Source of the DNA: Sphingobium ummariense RL-3
Lineage (GTDB): Bacteria; Pseudomonadota; Alphaproteobacteria; Sphingomonadales; Sphingomonadaceae
Assembly (NCBI RefSeq): GCF_000447205.1
Contig: NZ_AUWY01000112.1
Span: 1 to 64,000 of the forward strand
Reading direction: 5' to 3'
DNA: 64,000 bases
Below the pieces are notes generated by a model that was not told the DNA's origin, searched no databases, and saw only the letters and a list, made by a program, of their open reading frames with translations. A program made the translations under genes and the position numbers. Below, one piece after another: positions 26,035 through 35,098 of the stretch; position 1 is the stretch's first letter; each line of letters opens with the position of its first letter.

Positions 26035-26952
26035 TCATTCCGCCAGCTTCGCCGGATCGGGCCACCAGGTCAGCGTATGCACGTCATGCGCGGAGGTCCA
26101 GACTCCCGTGTCCGCGAAGCGTAAGGCCCCGCTCCCTTCCGCCTTCCCCACTCGGGCCTTGATCGTCATCGATTTCGGATCGATCACGACAAAGGTCTGA
26201 TCCTCCGTGGTGCGCAGCCACACCAGCCCACCACCCGTATCGATATCGCCCCATTTCAACACCGCGCCGACCTTGACGCGGCCCGTGACATTGCCACTTT
26301 CCGGATCGATGCGAACGACCGTTCCGTCGCCCTGCTCCTGAACCCAGACTCCCCCTTCTCCGGCGGCGAGGAAACCCGGCTCCTTGCCCAGTGCCGTCGT
26401 CTTGACGACGCTGTTGGTCGCGGGGTCGATGCGCTGGATCGACCGGCCCTCGCTGCTGACCGCCCAGACCGATCCAAAGCCGAACGCCAGATAATGTGTG
26501 CCAGGATTGACGGGGATGGTCGCCGCTACCTCGTTCTTTGCCGGGTCGACGCGGGAAACGACGCCCTTCTGATCGCTGGCGACCCAGATCGATCCGGCGC
26601 CGGCAACCACGTTCAGTTCGCCTTTGGGATTGGCGATGCCGGTAGGAATCGTGGCGGTCTTCTGCGCAGTCTGCGTATCGATCCGTATGAGCGCATTTTC
26701 CTTGCAATCGGCCACCCAGAGCGCTCCGTCGGACAGGGCCATGGCGCCGCAAGGCTTCGACATGGCGACGGCGGCAAGCTTCCCCTGCCGCGACCAGCGT
26801 TCGACCCGGCCGGCATTGGTCGCCCACACACTGTCGCCCTCGACGGCCAGGAAGTCCGCAAAGCCGGGCACGTCGATCACCTGCTCCGCATGTGCCGTAG
26901 AAGCCGCGCATCCCGCCGCCACCGTCATGATCAATCTCCTGAGCCGTTTCAT
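26035..26952 (-). CDS. Exported YncE/Vgb-like beta-propeller protein
   Basis: A 305-residue periplasmic protein. The signal peptide (MKRLRRLIMTVAAGCAAST, cleavage near AHA) is followed by about six 40-residue blade repeats with the pattern GSVWA...VxRIDPxTxxV (for example GALWVADC, GSIWVASD, GSVWAVSS, GGVWVQEQ, GLVWLRTT). This is the virginiamycin-B-lyase/YncE type of propeller, but the lyase catalytic residues cannot be confirmed, so a binding role is as likely. AAGGAAAGGG precedes the chosen start. The gene begins 23 bases after the allophanate hydrolase stop on the same strand, so it is probably the last gene of the carboxylase operon. Confidence 0.8.
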   Translation of the reverse strand: MKRLRRLIMTVAAGCAASTAHAEQVIDVPGFADFLAVEGDSVWATNAGRVERWSRQGKLAAVAMSKPCGAMALSDGALWVADCKENALIRIDTQTAQKTATIPTGIANPKGELNVVAGAGSIWVASDQKGVVSRVDPAKNEVAATIPVNPGTHYLAFGFGSVWAVSSEGRSIQRIDPATNSVVKTTALGKEPGFLAAGEGGVWVQEQGDGTVVRIDPESGNVTGRVKVGAVLKWGDIDTGGGLVWLRTTEDQTFVVIDPKSMTIKARVGKAEGSGALRFADTGVWTSAHDVHTLTWWPDPAKLAE

Positions 26953-26975
26953 GCTTTGCCCTTTCCTTGCGAAGA

Positions 26976-28760
26976 TCAGGCGCGCTGCGCGATATAGGCG
27001 CGCCATCCGCCCAGGGCGGTGATGTCCTCGGCCCCCGTCATCGCGCGCGGCTCCGCAACGAAGCCCTTGACGCTGCTGCCGTCGGCCAGCGTCACCGTAC
27101 CTATGGCGAGGGGCGCCGGCACCTCGACCACGAAGCTGCCGAACTCGGCGATGCCCAGTTCGTAAACCTCCAGCGCGATCGATCCGCCTTCGTCGCTGTG
27201 CACCAGCGCGGGCTTGGGCGGCACGCTGTTGGCGATCGCATAGAGGCGATAGTTGGGGGCCGTTTCGAAAGCACCCACGAACTTCGCGTCACGGGAAGTG
27301 AGTTGCCAGTGCAGCGGCATATCCTTCAAATGAGCGCCGACTACAGCGAGTTTTACGGTTTCCATTTTGCCCTCCAGATCGAGCGGTGGTGGCGACGGAA
27401 TGTCCGCCGCCGAAATATAGGCGTCAGCGGCGTCGAGCAGCGCAACATCGCTGTCGGCGGGGCCGATCAGGGTGATGCCGAACCCGGTCGCATTCTCCCT
27501 TGTGCCGGCGGGCACGGCGACGGCGGCCATGTCCAGCAGGTTCACGAAATTGGTGTAGAAGCCCAGAGCGCTGTTGAGCGCGATCGGCGCAGCCTTGAGT
27601 TCCGCGACCCGATAGGTCGTGCCGGTGGTGGGGAAGGCAAGCAGGTCGATGCTCTCCCAAAGCGTGTCAGCATGACGCTTGAGTTCGGCAAGCCGATAGA
27701 TGCCGTTGAACAGATCCACGGCGCTTATTTCCAGCCCCGGCTCCACGACCTCACGCACCGTAGGGTCGATGGCGTGGGGATGGTCGGCGAGCAGGTCGGC
27801 GATGGCGGCGGTCCGCTCCGCCACCCAGGGACCACCATAGAGGAGTTGCGCCGCTTCCTGTAGCGGCGCATAGTCGATCTCCACCAGCTCGGCGAGGGTG
27901 GAGAGCCTGTCGAGTGCCCGGTCGTAAAGATATTCGGACTGCGCATCGCCGAAGAAGGCGCGCTGGTCGCGGCGGGGGACGCCGATCCTCTTGCGCTCGA
28001 CCGGCCGGTCGGCAAGCGGCTTGGAGTAGGGATCGACCGCATCGAAGCCCGCCGCGATGGAGTCGATCAGCCGGGCATCCGCCGTGTCGCTCGTGAAGGC
28101 GGTGATGCAGTCGAGCGTACGGCAGGCCGGCACGAGACCGCTGTTGCTCCACCGGCCTTTGCTGGGCTTGAAGCCGATCAAATGCTGGAAGGCGGCCGGA
28201 ACGCGGCCCGAACCCGCGGTGTCGGTGCCGAGCGCGAAAGCAACCAGTCCCGCCGCCACCGCGACCGAGGAACCGGAGCTGGAGCCGCCGCTGACATAAG
28301 ACAGGTTGTAAGCGTTTCTGGGGCTGCCATACGGACTGCGCGTGCCGTTCAATCCGGTGGCGAACTGGTCGAGATTGGTCTTGCCGACGCAGATCGCGCC
28401 CGCATCGATCAGCCGCTCAACAACCGTTGCCGAAACTTCCGGCCGATAGGTGAAGGCGGGGCAGGCCGCGGTCGTATCGAGCCCCCGGACATCGATGTTG
28501 TCCTTCACGGCGAAGGGAACGCCAGCCAGCGGCAAGGCTTCGCCCGCCGCCACCCGTGCATCGACCGCGCGGGCGGCCTCGATCAGGGCGTCGGGCGCGA
28601 CCCGGCTGATCCAGATCTGAGGCTGAACCGCGTCATAAAGGGCCAGACGTGCGATCGTCTCTTCGGCCACCGCAACGGCACTGATGCGTCCGGCATTGAC
28701 GGCATCGGCGATCGCCGCGGCGCTGCGGCGGTTCAGTTGGCTTCCGGCGGGTGTGTTCAT
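26976..28760 (-). CDS. atzF: Allophanate hydrolase
   Basis: A 594-residue cytoplasmic amidase that splits allophanate (urea-1-carboxylate) to ammonia and CO2. The amidase-signature domain (about 1-440) shows the catalytic Lys86 in FAVKDNID, the cis-Ser in YVSGGSSSGSS (about 160-162) and the nucleophile Ser184 in DTAGSGRVPA. The C-terminal domain (about 470-594) is the AtzF-specific module, with VGAHLKDMPLHWQL and the ending GGWRAYIAQ. The start overlaps the carboxylase stop (ATGA), and GAGGAGG lies ahead. It takes the product of the carboxylase or of the DUF1989 proteins as substrate. Confidence 0.95.
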   Translation of the reverse strand: MNTPAGSQLNRRSAAAIADAVNAGRISAVAVAEETIARLALYDAVQPQIWISRVAPDALIEAARAVDARVAAGEALPLAGVPFAVKDNIDVRGLDTTAACPAFTYRPEVSATVVERLIDAGAICVGKTNLDQFATGLNGTRSPYGSPRNAYNLSYVSGGSSSGSSVAVAAGLVAFALGTDTAGSGRVPAAFQHLIGFKPSKGRWSNSGLVPACRTLDCITAFTSDTADARLIDSIAAGFDAVDPYSKPLADRPVERKRIGVPRRDQRAFFGDAQSEYLYDRALDRLSTLAELVEIDYAPLQEAAQLLYGGPWVAERTAAIADLLADHPHAIDPTVREVVEPGLEISAVDLFNGIYRLAELKRHADTLWESIDLLAFPTTGTTYRVAELKAAPIALNSALGFYTNFVNLLDMAAVAVPAGTRENATGFGITLIGPADSDVALLDAADAYISAADIPSPPPLDLEGKMETVKLAVVGAHLKDMPLHWQLTSRDAKFVGAFETAPNYRLYAIANSVPPKPALVHSDEGGSIALEVYELGIAEFGSFVVEVPAPLAIGTVTLADGSSVKGFVAEPRAMTGAEDITALGGWRAYIAQRA

Positions 28761-31700
28761 GCGTGCCTCCTCAGCGCCATCATCGGCGCACCGGGCTGTA
28801 ACGACTGCCGCTCCTGCACATAGAGCGCCTCTACCCTGCCCGCTCCCGGGCTGGGAACGGCACATTCCATCTTCATCGCCTCTATGATCGCGATCGTTTC
28901 GCCGGCATCGACCTCGTCGCCAGGCCCAACGAGCAGCTTCCACAAGCTGCCGCCGAACGGGGCTTCGACCAGGTCGGCGCCATCGGGAATTTCCACCGCA
29001 TCCGACGGGGGCTGTTCCGCTTCGGCGAGGTTGGCAACCCGGTCGAATTCGCCATTCCGCTGCCACTCGGCGCGCTCCTGATCGAAGGCGGTTTTTCGCC
29101 GCGCCTCGAATTCGGCGATCGCGTCCGCATTGTCCGCCAGGAACGCGCGATAATCCGCGAGGCGGAACTCGGACGGCTCGATCCTGATCGAGCGTCGGCC
29201 GCTCGGGAAATTGCGCCGCCATTCGACAAGCTGGTCCGCGCTCACGGGATAGAAACGGATCTGGTCGAAGAAGCGCAGCAGCCAGGGCTTTCCCTCGGTG
29301 AAAGCCTCGGTCTGCCGATGGGTATTCCACATCTGGATGGTGCGGCCGAACAGCTGATAGCCACCCGGCCCTTCCATGCCGTAGATACACATATAGGCTC
29401 CGCCGATCCCAACGACATTGGGCGGCGTCCAGGTGCGCGCGGGATTATATTTGGTGGTCACGAGCCGATGCCGCGGATCGACCGGCGTTGCCACGGGCGC
29501 ACCCAGGTAGACGTCGCCGAGACCAAGGACGAGATAATTCGCCTCGAAGATCAGATTTTCCACGGCCGCGGCATCGGGAAGACCGTTGATCCGCCGGATG
29601 AATTCGATGTTGTCGGGACACCATGGCGCATCGGCGCGGACCGCGCCCATATATTTCTCGATCGTCTCGATCGTGGCGGGATCGCGCCAGCTCAGCGGAA
29701 GATGGACGATACGCGACGGGACCACGAAGTCCGCCAGATCGCCAAGCCGCTCCTCCGCAGCGATCAGCATGTCGAGGGCGGCCCGCTGGTCCATGGTCTC
29801 GCCGTCGAAATGCAACTGGAGCGAGCGGATCCCCGGCACGATATCGATAATCCCGGCTGGCGCGAGCCGCTCGAGTTCGGCCATCAGGGCGTGGGCCCTT
29901 ATTCGTAGCTCGATATCCAGCACGATCGGGCCATATTCGACCAGGATATTGCGGTCGCCCTGCTGACGATAGACCGTGCGCGGGCGATCGGGAGTGGCTG
30001 GAATCTCTGCGAGGATGGGGGTCAGCGTCCCGATCGGCCGGGCCGGACCGACCCCATGCGCACTCCCCGAAGCGATCAGCCTGCGCTGATCCAGATCCGC
30101 CTCGCGCGCATCCTCGGCATTGACCGGCACGAAGCGCAGCTTGTCGCCGGGTGCGAGCTGGCCCGTGATCCAGCGGTCGGCGGCGATCACCACGAACGGG
30201 CAGACGAACCCCCCGAGCGAAGGACCGTCCGGTCCCAGGATGATGGGCATGTCGCCGGTGAAATCCACGGCGCCGATGGCATAGGGGTTGTCATGGATGT
30301 TGGACGGGTGGAGACCGGCCTCGCCGCCGTCGGCGCGTGCCCAGCGGGGTTTGGGTCCGACCAGCCGGACCCCGGTGCGGTTGCTGTTATAATGGACCTG
30401 CCACTCGGCCGCCACGACCTCTTCGATATCCTCGTCGGTGAAGAAATCGGGAGCTCCATGCGGACCGTAGAGCACGCGCAAGGTCCATTCGCCGGTCAAT
30501 GGAGGCAGGGCCACTCGCGGCAGCGCAGGCCCGACCGCCTCATCGCCCAGATGCAGGGTGTCGCCTGCCAGCAGACGCCGCGCGGCATGCCCGCCGAACT
30601 GCCCAAGCTCGAAAGTGCTGCGGCTGCCGAGATAGGGAGCGATGTCCAGACCGCCCGCGAACAGGATATAGCCGCGTATGCCGCCGCCCGTCACCCGACC
30701 AAGGGTAAGCGTCTTTCCCGCTCCGACATCGATCGCCACTCCGCGCGGCACCGGCGTCCCGTCGAGCCTGGCGCTGAAATCGGCCCCGGTGAGACAGATA
30801 CGCGCAGGCGCGGTAAAGGTCAGCGTGGGGCCGGTATGGATGACCTCCAGGCCGGCCGTGCCTTCCGCATTGCCGAGCAGCCGGTTGCCGAGGCGGAAGG
30901 ATTGGTCGTCCATCGGACCTGACGGCGGAACGCCCACGGCCCACAATTTCTGGCGGCCGGGCCAATCCTGCACCGTCGTCGCCGTACCCCCGCTTACCAC
31001 TTGGATGCTGCGCGGATGGAAGGCGATGCCGTCGAAGACGCGCGTCGAGACTTCCCCGCTGACGAACGGCGCCGAACGCACCACCTCCCGAAGCCAGCGC
31101 AGGTTGGTCTCGATCCCGTCGACACGACTTTGATCGAGCGCCGTCTGCATGGCTGCGACGGCCTGCGCTCGGGTGGGCGCGTGGACGATCAGCTTGGCAA
31201 GCATGGGATCGTACCAGGCGCTGACCGTACTGCCCGCCATGCACCAGGTTTCGGTACGAATGTCCGGCGGAAACGCGACGGCCGTCAGCGTGCCGGAGGT
31301 CGGGCGATAGTCGAGCGCGGGATCTTCGGCGTAGAGCCGCACCTGCACGGAATGCCCTTTGGGACGCGGCGGCTCTCCATCCAGGAAGGAGAAGTCACCG
31401 GCAGCGCCGCGGATCATCCATTCGACCAGATCAATGCCCATCACCTCTTCGGTGACGCCATGTTCGACCTGGAGGCGGGTGTTCATCTCCAGGAAGAAGA
31501 AATCCTGCCGTTCTGCGTCATAAAGAAATTCGACCGTTCCCGCCGACCGATAGGACGCGGCCTTGCCCAGCCGTGTGGCGGCGGCGATCAACTCGGCGCG
31601 CACCGCTTCGGGCAGCAAGGGCGCGGGCGCTTCCTCTACCACTTTCTGGTTGCGACGCTGGAGCGAGCAGTCCCGCTCACCCACGGGCATGACGCGCCCT

Positions 31701-32353
31701 TCGCCGTCGCCGAATATCTGCACCTCGATGTGCCGCGCCCGTCGGATGTAGCGCTCGAGGAAGATGCCGGCGTCGCCGAAATTGCTTTCACCCAGGCGCG
31801 CGACGGCGGCGAAATTCTCGCGGACGGCCGCCTCGTCCTCGCAGACGCGCATGCCGATCCCGCCCCCACCAGCCGTCGCCTTGAGGATCACCGGGAAGCC
31901 GATCTCTCGCGCGGCGAGCACCGCCTGCGCCTCGTCGCTCAGCAGATCGGTGCCCGGCGCGAGCGGGACGTCGTGCGCCGCCGCCAGAGCGCGTGCGCTG
32001 TGCTTGAGGCCAAAGGTGCGGATATTGTCCGGCGTGGGGCCGATGAAGATGATCCCGGCCTTCGCACAGGCCTGGGCGAATTCGACATTTTCGGCAAGGA
32101 AGCCATAGCCCGGATGAATGGCACCAGCACCTGTCGCGCGGGCCGCATCCAATATGGCGTCGATGTTGAGATAGCTCTCGGAAGCACGTGCACCGCCGAT
32201 GCAGACCGCCTCGTCGGCTTGCACGACATGGAGGGAGTCCTCGTCGGCTTCCGAATAGACCGCAACCGAGCGCAAGCCCATCCGCCGGAGCGTCCGGATG
32301 ATACGGGTCGCGATCGCGCCGCGGTTCGCAATGAGGACGGTATCGAACCTCAT
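28757..32353 (-). CDS. Biotin-dependent urea/guanidine carboxylase
   Basis: A 1198-residue three-part enzyme. The biotin carboxylase half (1 to about 450) starts FDTVLIANRGAIATRI and has the ATP loop KATAGGGGIGM and EMNTRLQVEHGVTE. The carboxyltransferase part follows, with KipA-like (about 470-770) and KipI-like (about 800-1000) segments. The biotinyl domain ends the protein, with the biotinyl lysine in IIEAMKMECA (Lys1161). It carboxylates urea to allophanate or, in the close guanidine-specific relatives, guanidine to carboxyguanidine. The two neighbouring DUF1989 genes favour guanidine, because those proteins act as carboxyguanidine deiminase in characterised systems, but sequence alone does not settle it. 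Start ATG 32353 overlaps the upstream gene; a frame open 86 codons further is non-homologous. Confidence 0.93.
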   Translation of the reverse strand: MRFDTVLIANRGAIATRIIRTLRRMGLRSVAVYSEADEDSLHVVQADEAVCIGGARASESYLNIDAILDAARATGAGAIHPGYGFLAENVEFAQACAKAGIIFIGPTPDNIRTFGLKHSARALAAAHDVPLAPGTDLLSDEAQAVLAAREIGFPVILKATAGGGGIGMRVCEDEAAVRENFAAVARLGESNFGDAGIFLERYIRRARHIEVQIFGDGEGRVMPVGERDCSLQRRNQKVVEEAPAPLLPEAVRAELIAAATRLGKAASYRSAGTVEFLYDAERQDFFFLEMNTRLQVEHGVTEEVMGIDLVEWMIRGAAGDFSFLDGEPPRPKGHSVQVRLYAEDPALDYRPTSGTLTAVAFPPDIRTETWCMAGSTVSAWYDPMLAKLIVHAPTRAQAVAAMQTALDQSRVDGIETNLRWLREVVRSAPFVSGEVSTRVFDGIAFHPRSIQVVSGGTATTVQDWPGRQKLWAVGVPPSGPMDDQSFRLGNRLLGNAEGTAGLEVIHTGPTLTFTAPARICLTGADFSARLDGTPVPRGVAIDVGAGKTLTLGRVTGGGIRGYILFAGGLDIAPYLGSRSTFELGQFGGHAARRLLAGDTLHLGDEAVGPALPRVALPPLTGEWTLRVLYGPHGAPDFFTDEDIEEVVAAEWQVHYNSNRTGVRLVGPKPRWARADGGEAGLHPSNIHDNPYAIGAVDFTGDMPIILGPDGPSLGGFVCPFVVIAADRWITGQLAPGDKLRFVPVNAEDAREADLDQRRLIASGSAHGVGPARPIGTLTPILAEIPATPDRPRTVYRQQGDRNILVEYGPIVLDIELRIRAHALMAELERLAPAGIIDIVPGIRSLQLHFDGETMDQRAALDMLIAAEERLGDLADFVVPSRIVHLPLSWRDPATIETIEKYMGAVRADAPWCPDNIEFIRRINGLPDAAAVENLIFEANYLVLGLGDVYLGAPVATPVDPRHRLVTTKYNPARTWTPPNVVGIGGAYMCIYGMEGPGGYQLFGRTIQMWNTHRQTEAFTEGKPWLLRFFDQIRFYPVSADQLVEWRRNFPSGRRSIRIEPSEFRLADYRAFLADNADAIAEFEARRKTAFDQERAEWQRNGEFDRVANLAEAEQPPSDAVEIPDGADLVEAPFGGSLWKLLVGPGDEVDAGETIAIIEAMKMECAVPSPGAGRVEALYVQERQSLQPGAPMMALRRHA

Positions 32354-32985
32354 GCGGCGACAATCATGCGCACGGGCGTGGGATTGAATCCGTTGCACGG
32401 GTTGTTGATCTGCGGGCAGTTGGATACGACCACGATGACGTCCATCTCCGCGCGCAGGTCCACGGTCAGGCCGGGCGCGGAGATACCATCGACGATGCCC
32501 AGCGATCCGTCGGGTTCCACCGGCACGTTCATGAAGAAGTTGATGTTGGAAACAATGTCGCGCTTGCCCCTGCCTTCCCGCAAATTGGCCTCCAGGAAGT
32601 TTTCGACGCACGCATGTTCCGCCTTGGTGTGGTGGCCGTAGCGAAGCGTGTTGGATTCGCAGGAACAGGCGCCGCCGATCGTGTCGTGATAATCGACGGA
32701 CGTGGCGGTGATGGTCATCATCGCCCGCCCCTCGTTGGAACGCAGCACGGTGCCTTCGCGAAGGAACAGATTGCCCTGCGCGGCGACGGTGTCCTGCGCG
32801 CTGTAACGCTCCGCATCGTCCTGCGCGGAATAGAGGAGGAAATCGACCGCCTGATTCCCTTCCAGATCGACGATCCTCAGGGTCTGGCCGGCTGCGACAT
32901 GATGCAGCCAGGGCGCTCTCGCTGGCACGATCTCGTCATGGAGGATGGCGCCCGGAAGACCGGACAAGTGGATATCGGCGCTCAT
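32350..32985 (-). CDS. DUF1989 protein, urea carboxylase-associated protein 2 (putative carboxyguanidine deiminase subunit)
   Basis: A 211-residue DUF1989 protein, UAAP2 type. Conserved features are DLEGNQAVDFLLYSA, the Cys-rich GGACSCESNTLRYGHH, VSNINFFMNVPV and the C-terminal NNPCNGFNPTPVRM, where Cys and His are likely metal ligands. With UAAP1 it forms the deiminase that turns carboxyguanidine into allophanate in studied systems. It shares ATGA with the carboxylase start. ATG 32985 is chosen because the family begins just here. Confidence 0.88.
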   Translation of the reverse strand: MSADIHLSGLPGAILHDEIVPARAPWLHHVAAGQTLRIVDLEGNQAVDFLLYSAQDDAERYSAQDTVAAQGNLFLREGTVLRSNEGRAMMTITATSVDYHDTIGGACSCESNTLRYGHHTKAEHACVENFLEANLREGRGKRDIVSNINFFMNVPVEPDGSLGIVDGISAPGLTVDLRAEMDVIVVVSNCPQINNPCNGFNPTPVRMIVAA

Positions 32986-33001
32986 TGAGGCGTTTTCCCT
33001 T

Positions 33002-33823
33002 CTAACGGCGAAAATAGTCTTCGACATTCTCGAAGGCGCGCAGGCCCTCTGGAGTGCCGTTCCGGATCGCATCGTCCGCCGCGGTGACCGGACCCCGCCA
33101 AGCCGTCGCGCGAACCGGCGTCACGGTCCAGTCTTCGCGCGGATCAAGAACATGCGGGCAGTTCGCGATCACCACGATGACCTCCATTTCCGCGCGCAGC
33201 ACCAGGCTCCTGAAAGGCGCGAACGGCCCGATCTGCGGCACGATGCTGCCGTCGGCCTCGATCCGGGCGCCCTTGAACAGATTGACGCACGGATGGACGT
33301 CCCGCCGTTGAAGACCATGTTTGGCGGCGCCCAGCAGGAAGCGGTCGCGGCCATTGGGCGCCGGGCCGCTATTGGCGCCGTTGCCATATTTCGCGGCGTT
33401 GGTCGCGGCATTGGACGTCCCACAGAATGTGTCGTGCGTCCCGGCCCCGTCTTCCAAGAAACTCATGAGAACGCGGCCCATGTCCGACAGCAGCAGCTTG
33501 CCCGTGCCGAGATAGGCGTTCCACTGCACTTTCACCGTATCAGCGACATTGAGCCGTTCGGTCGGCATTTCCGCGTTGAAGATGAGCAGGGAAGCACAGG
33601 CGTCGCCCTTGAGATCGATCAGTCTCAGGCGGGCGCCGCGCGACAGACGTCGCGTTGCATAGCCGCCCGCCGCGATCGTCTCTTCCCACAAGAGGTCGTC
33701 GGCGGACACGCCGTCCGGCAGGTCGTCGGCGACCGGTGGAAGCACCGGCATGGCTTCGACCAGCGTGCCCGCCATCGCGCGGGCGTGGTCGCGGGCTGCG
33801 GTGGGGTTGGCAAGAGTTGTCAT
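33002..33823 (-). CDS. DUF1989 protein, urea carboxylase-associated protein 1 (putative carboxyguanidine deiminase subunit)
   Basis: A 273-residue DUF1989 protein, UAAP1 type, longer than UAAP2 by N- and C-terminal extensions. Features are LIDLKGDACASLLIFNA, the probable metal site GTHDTFCGTSNAATNAAKYG, RRDVHPCVNLFKG and IANCPHVLDPREDWTVTPV. It is distantly homologous to the next gene and presumably forms a heteromer with it. It overlaps the regulator gene upstream by four bases, and UAAP2 starts 16 bases after its stop. Confidence 0.88.
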   Translation of the reverse strand: MTTLANPTAARDHARAMAGTLVEAMPVLPPVADDLPDGVSADDLLWEETIAAGGYATRRLSRGARLRLIDLKGDACASLLIFNAEMPTERLNVADTVKVQWNAYLGTGKLLLSDMGRVLMSFLEDGAGTHDTFCGTSNAATNAAKYGNGANSGPAPNGRDRFLLGAAKHGLQRRDVHPCVNLFKGARIEADGSIVPQIGPFAPFRSLVLRAEMEVIVVIANCPHVLDPREDWTVTPVRATAWRGPVTAADDAIRNGTPEGLRAFENVEDYFRR

Positions 33824-34296
33824 GCCATCACTCCGTCTGTCTGGTTGATGGATTCCTGGTCGTAGAGCGGGGGCAGCAGGGCGGTCGTCGTCACGAGCTG
33901 AAGCTGGTGGACACCGCGCACGCGCCTGAGCGCATCGCACAGTTCCTTGAGCAGCGATGCAGGCCCCTGCACCAGCAGGACTTCGAGTGACTGGTCATCT
34001 TCCAGGAAAACGTGCTGCGAGGAGATGACTTCCTTGAGATAGTCCGCCTGCGTCTGGGCGAGCTGGTGCCGCACGCGGCCGCGGTCGCCGCGATAGACGA
34101 TCGTGATGGTGCCGGCCAGCATCTCGTTGGGACGAGTGAAGGCCTCATGTTCGGCAAGTGCATGACGAATAAGCTCGGCGATGAGCTGGGACCGCGAGGG
34201 CAGGCCGCGCTCCTCCACCATCATGTCGAGTTGCCGGAACAGATCCGCTGGTAAGCTCATGCTCAACCTCGCGAGGCCCGCAGGTTCGCTAACCAT
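33820..34296 (-). CDS. CopG/NikR-like transcriptional regulator lacking the nickel site
   Basis: A 158-residue protein. An N-terminal ribbon-helix-helix domain (LSMSLPADLFRQLDMMVEE, residues 11-29, with SRSQLIAELIRHAL at 34-47) is followed by an ACT-like NikR C-terminal domain (about 62-138) with EVLLVQGPASLLKELCDAL. Aligned to E. coli NikR, only the ligand equivalent to His87 is kept (His95). The equivalents of His76, His89 and Cys95 are Ala84, Phe97 and Ser103. It therefore should not bind nickel in the NikR way and may sense guanidine, urea or another effector. It lies inside the operon it probably controls and likely binds TATTAC-N14-GTAATA at 37091 and 37425. Start ATG 34296 is favoured; the frame is open 34 codons further. 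Confidence 0.82.
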   Translation of the reverse strand: MVSEPAGLARLSMSLPADLFRQLDMMVEERGLPSRSQLIAELIRHALAEHEAFTRPNEMLAGTITIVYRGDRGRVRHQLAQTQADYLKEVISSQHVFLEDDQSLEVLLVQGPASLLKELCDALRRVRGVHQLQLVTTTALLPPLYDQESINQTDGVMA

Positions 34297-35098
34297 GTCC
34301 AACCTTCTCCTCATTGTCCTGTTCGCCGTCCGGAGAAGCTGCCGCCTCTTCCGTTTCATCGGCTGCGTCGGGCGCAGGCTTGCGCAGAGCCAGATCATAG
34401 ACGGCCGTCGCGCCGAAACGGTGCGGGGCGTGCGGATCGTGACGACGCTTATCCAAGGCGAGCACCCGCGTTCCCAGGCTGAATGCTTCCCGGATGTCGT
34501 GGGTCACCATGATGATCGTCAGCGAATAGTCGCGCCAGAGCCGGGTGATCAACTGGTGCATATCCGCACGGATGCCCGGATCGAGCGCGCCGAACGGCTC
34601 ATCGAGTAGCAGGATGCGGGGCCGCTTGATCAGCGCCTGGGCGATCGCCAGACGCTGCTGCATCCCGCCCGACATCTGGGCAGGATAAAGGTGGAGGCTG
34701 TCGCCAAGACCCACCGCCGCCAGCATCCCGGTCGCTTCCTCCACCGCTTCGCGGCGCGCGGTGCCGAACAGGCGCGCCAGCACGGGCGCCTGGTCGCACT
34801 CCAGTCCGAACAGGGTGTTGCGCAGGGCCGACAGGTGGGGAAACACCGAATAGCGCTGAAAGACGACGCCCCGGTCCGGCCCGCACTCGGGCGTCAGCGG
34901 CGTTCCGTCGAGGAGGATCGATCCTCGTGTCGCCGCCTCCTGGCCGAGGATGAGACGCAGCAGACTGCTCTTTCCCGCCCCCGAAGGCCCGACGATCGAG
35001 ACGAAGGATCCTGCTTCGATATCGATCGACACGCGTTCGAGGACGATCTTGTCGCCATATTCGACCCACACGTCGCGCAGGGAAAGAAGCGCGCTCAA
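34289..35098 (-). CDS. ABC importer ATPase (NitT/TauT family)
   Basis: A 269-residue nucleotide-binding protein. Walker A is GPSGAGKS (37-44), the Q-loop VVFQRYSVFPHL, the signature MSGGMQQRLAIAQAL, Walker B ILLLDEPFGALDPG and the H-loop MVTHDIREAF. A C-terminal tail of about 55 residues is rich in His, Pro and acidic residues and has no obvious counterpart in SsuB/TauB. The best start is TTG 35098, which overlaps the permease stop as TTGA; no ATG fits the family length. It pairs with the permease and binding protein upstream. Confidence 0.88.
   Translation of the reverse strand: MSALLSLRDVWVEYGDKIVLERVSIDIEAGSFVSIVGPSGAGKSSLLRLILGQEAATRGSILLDGTPLTPECGPDRGVVFQRYSVFPHLSALRNTLFGLECDQAPVLARLFGTARREAVEEATGMLAAVGLGDSLHLYPAQMSGGMQQRLAIAQALIKRPRILLLDEPFGALDPGIRADMHQLITRLWRDYSLTIIMVTHDIREAFSLGTRVLALDKRRHDPHAPHRFGATAVYDLALRKPAPDAADETEEAAASPDGEQDNEEKVGHG

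Noticed and set aside
33820..34296. A nickel-responsive repressor (true NikR)
   Set aside because: Three of four nickel ligands are replaced and no urease or nickel transporter genes are in the window.
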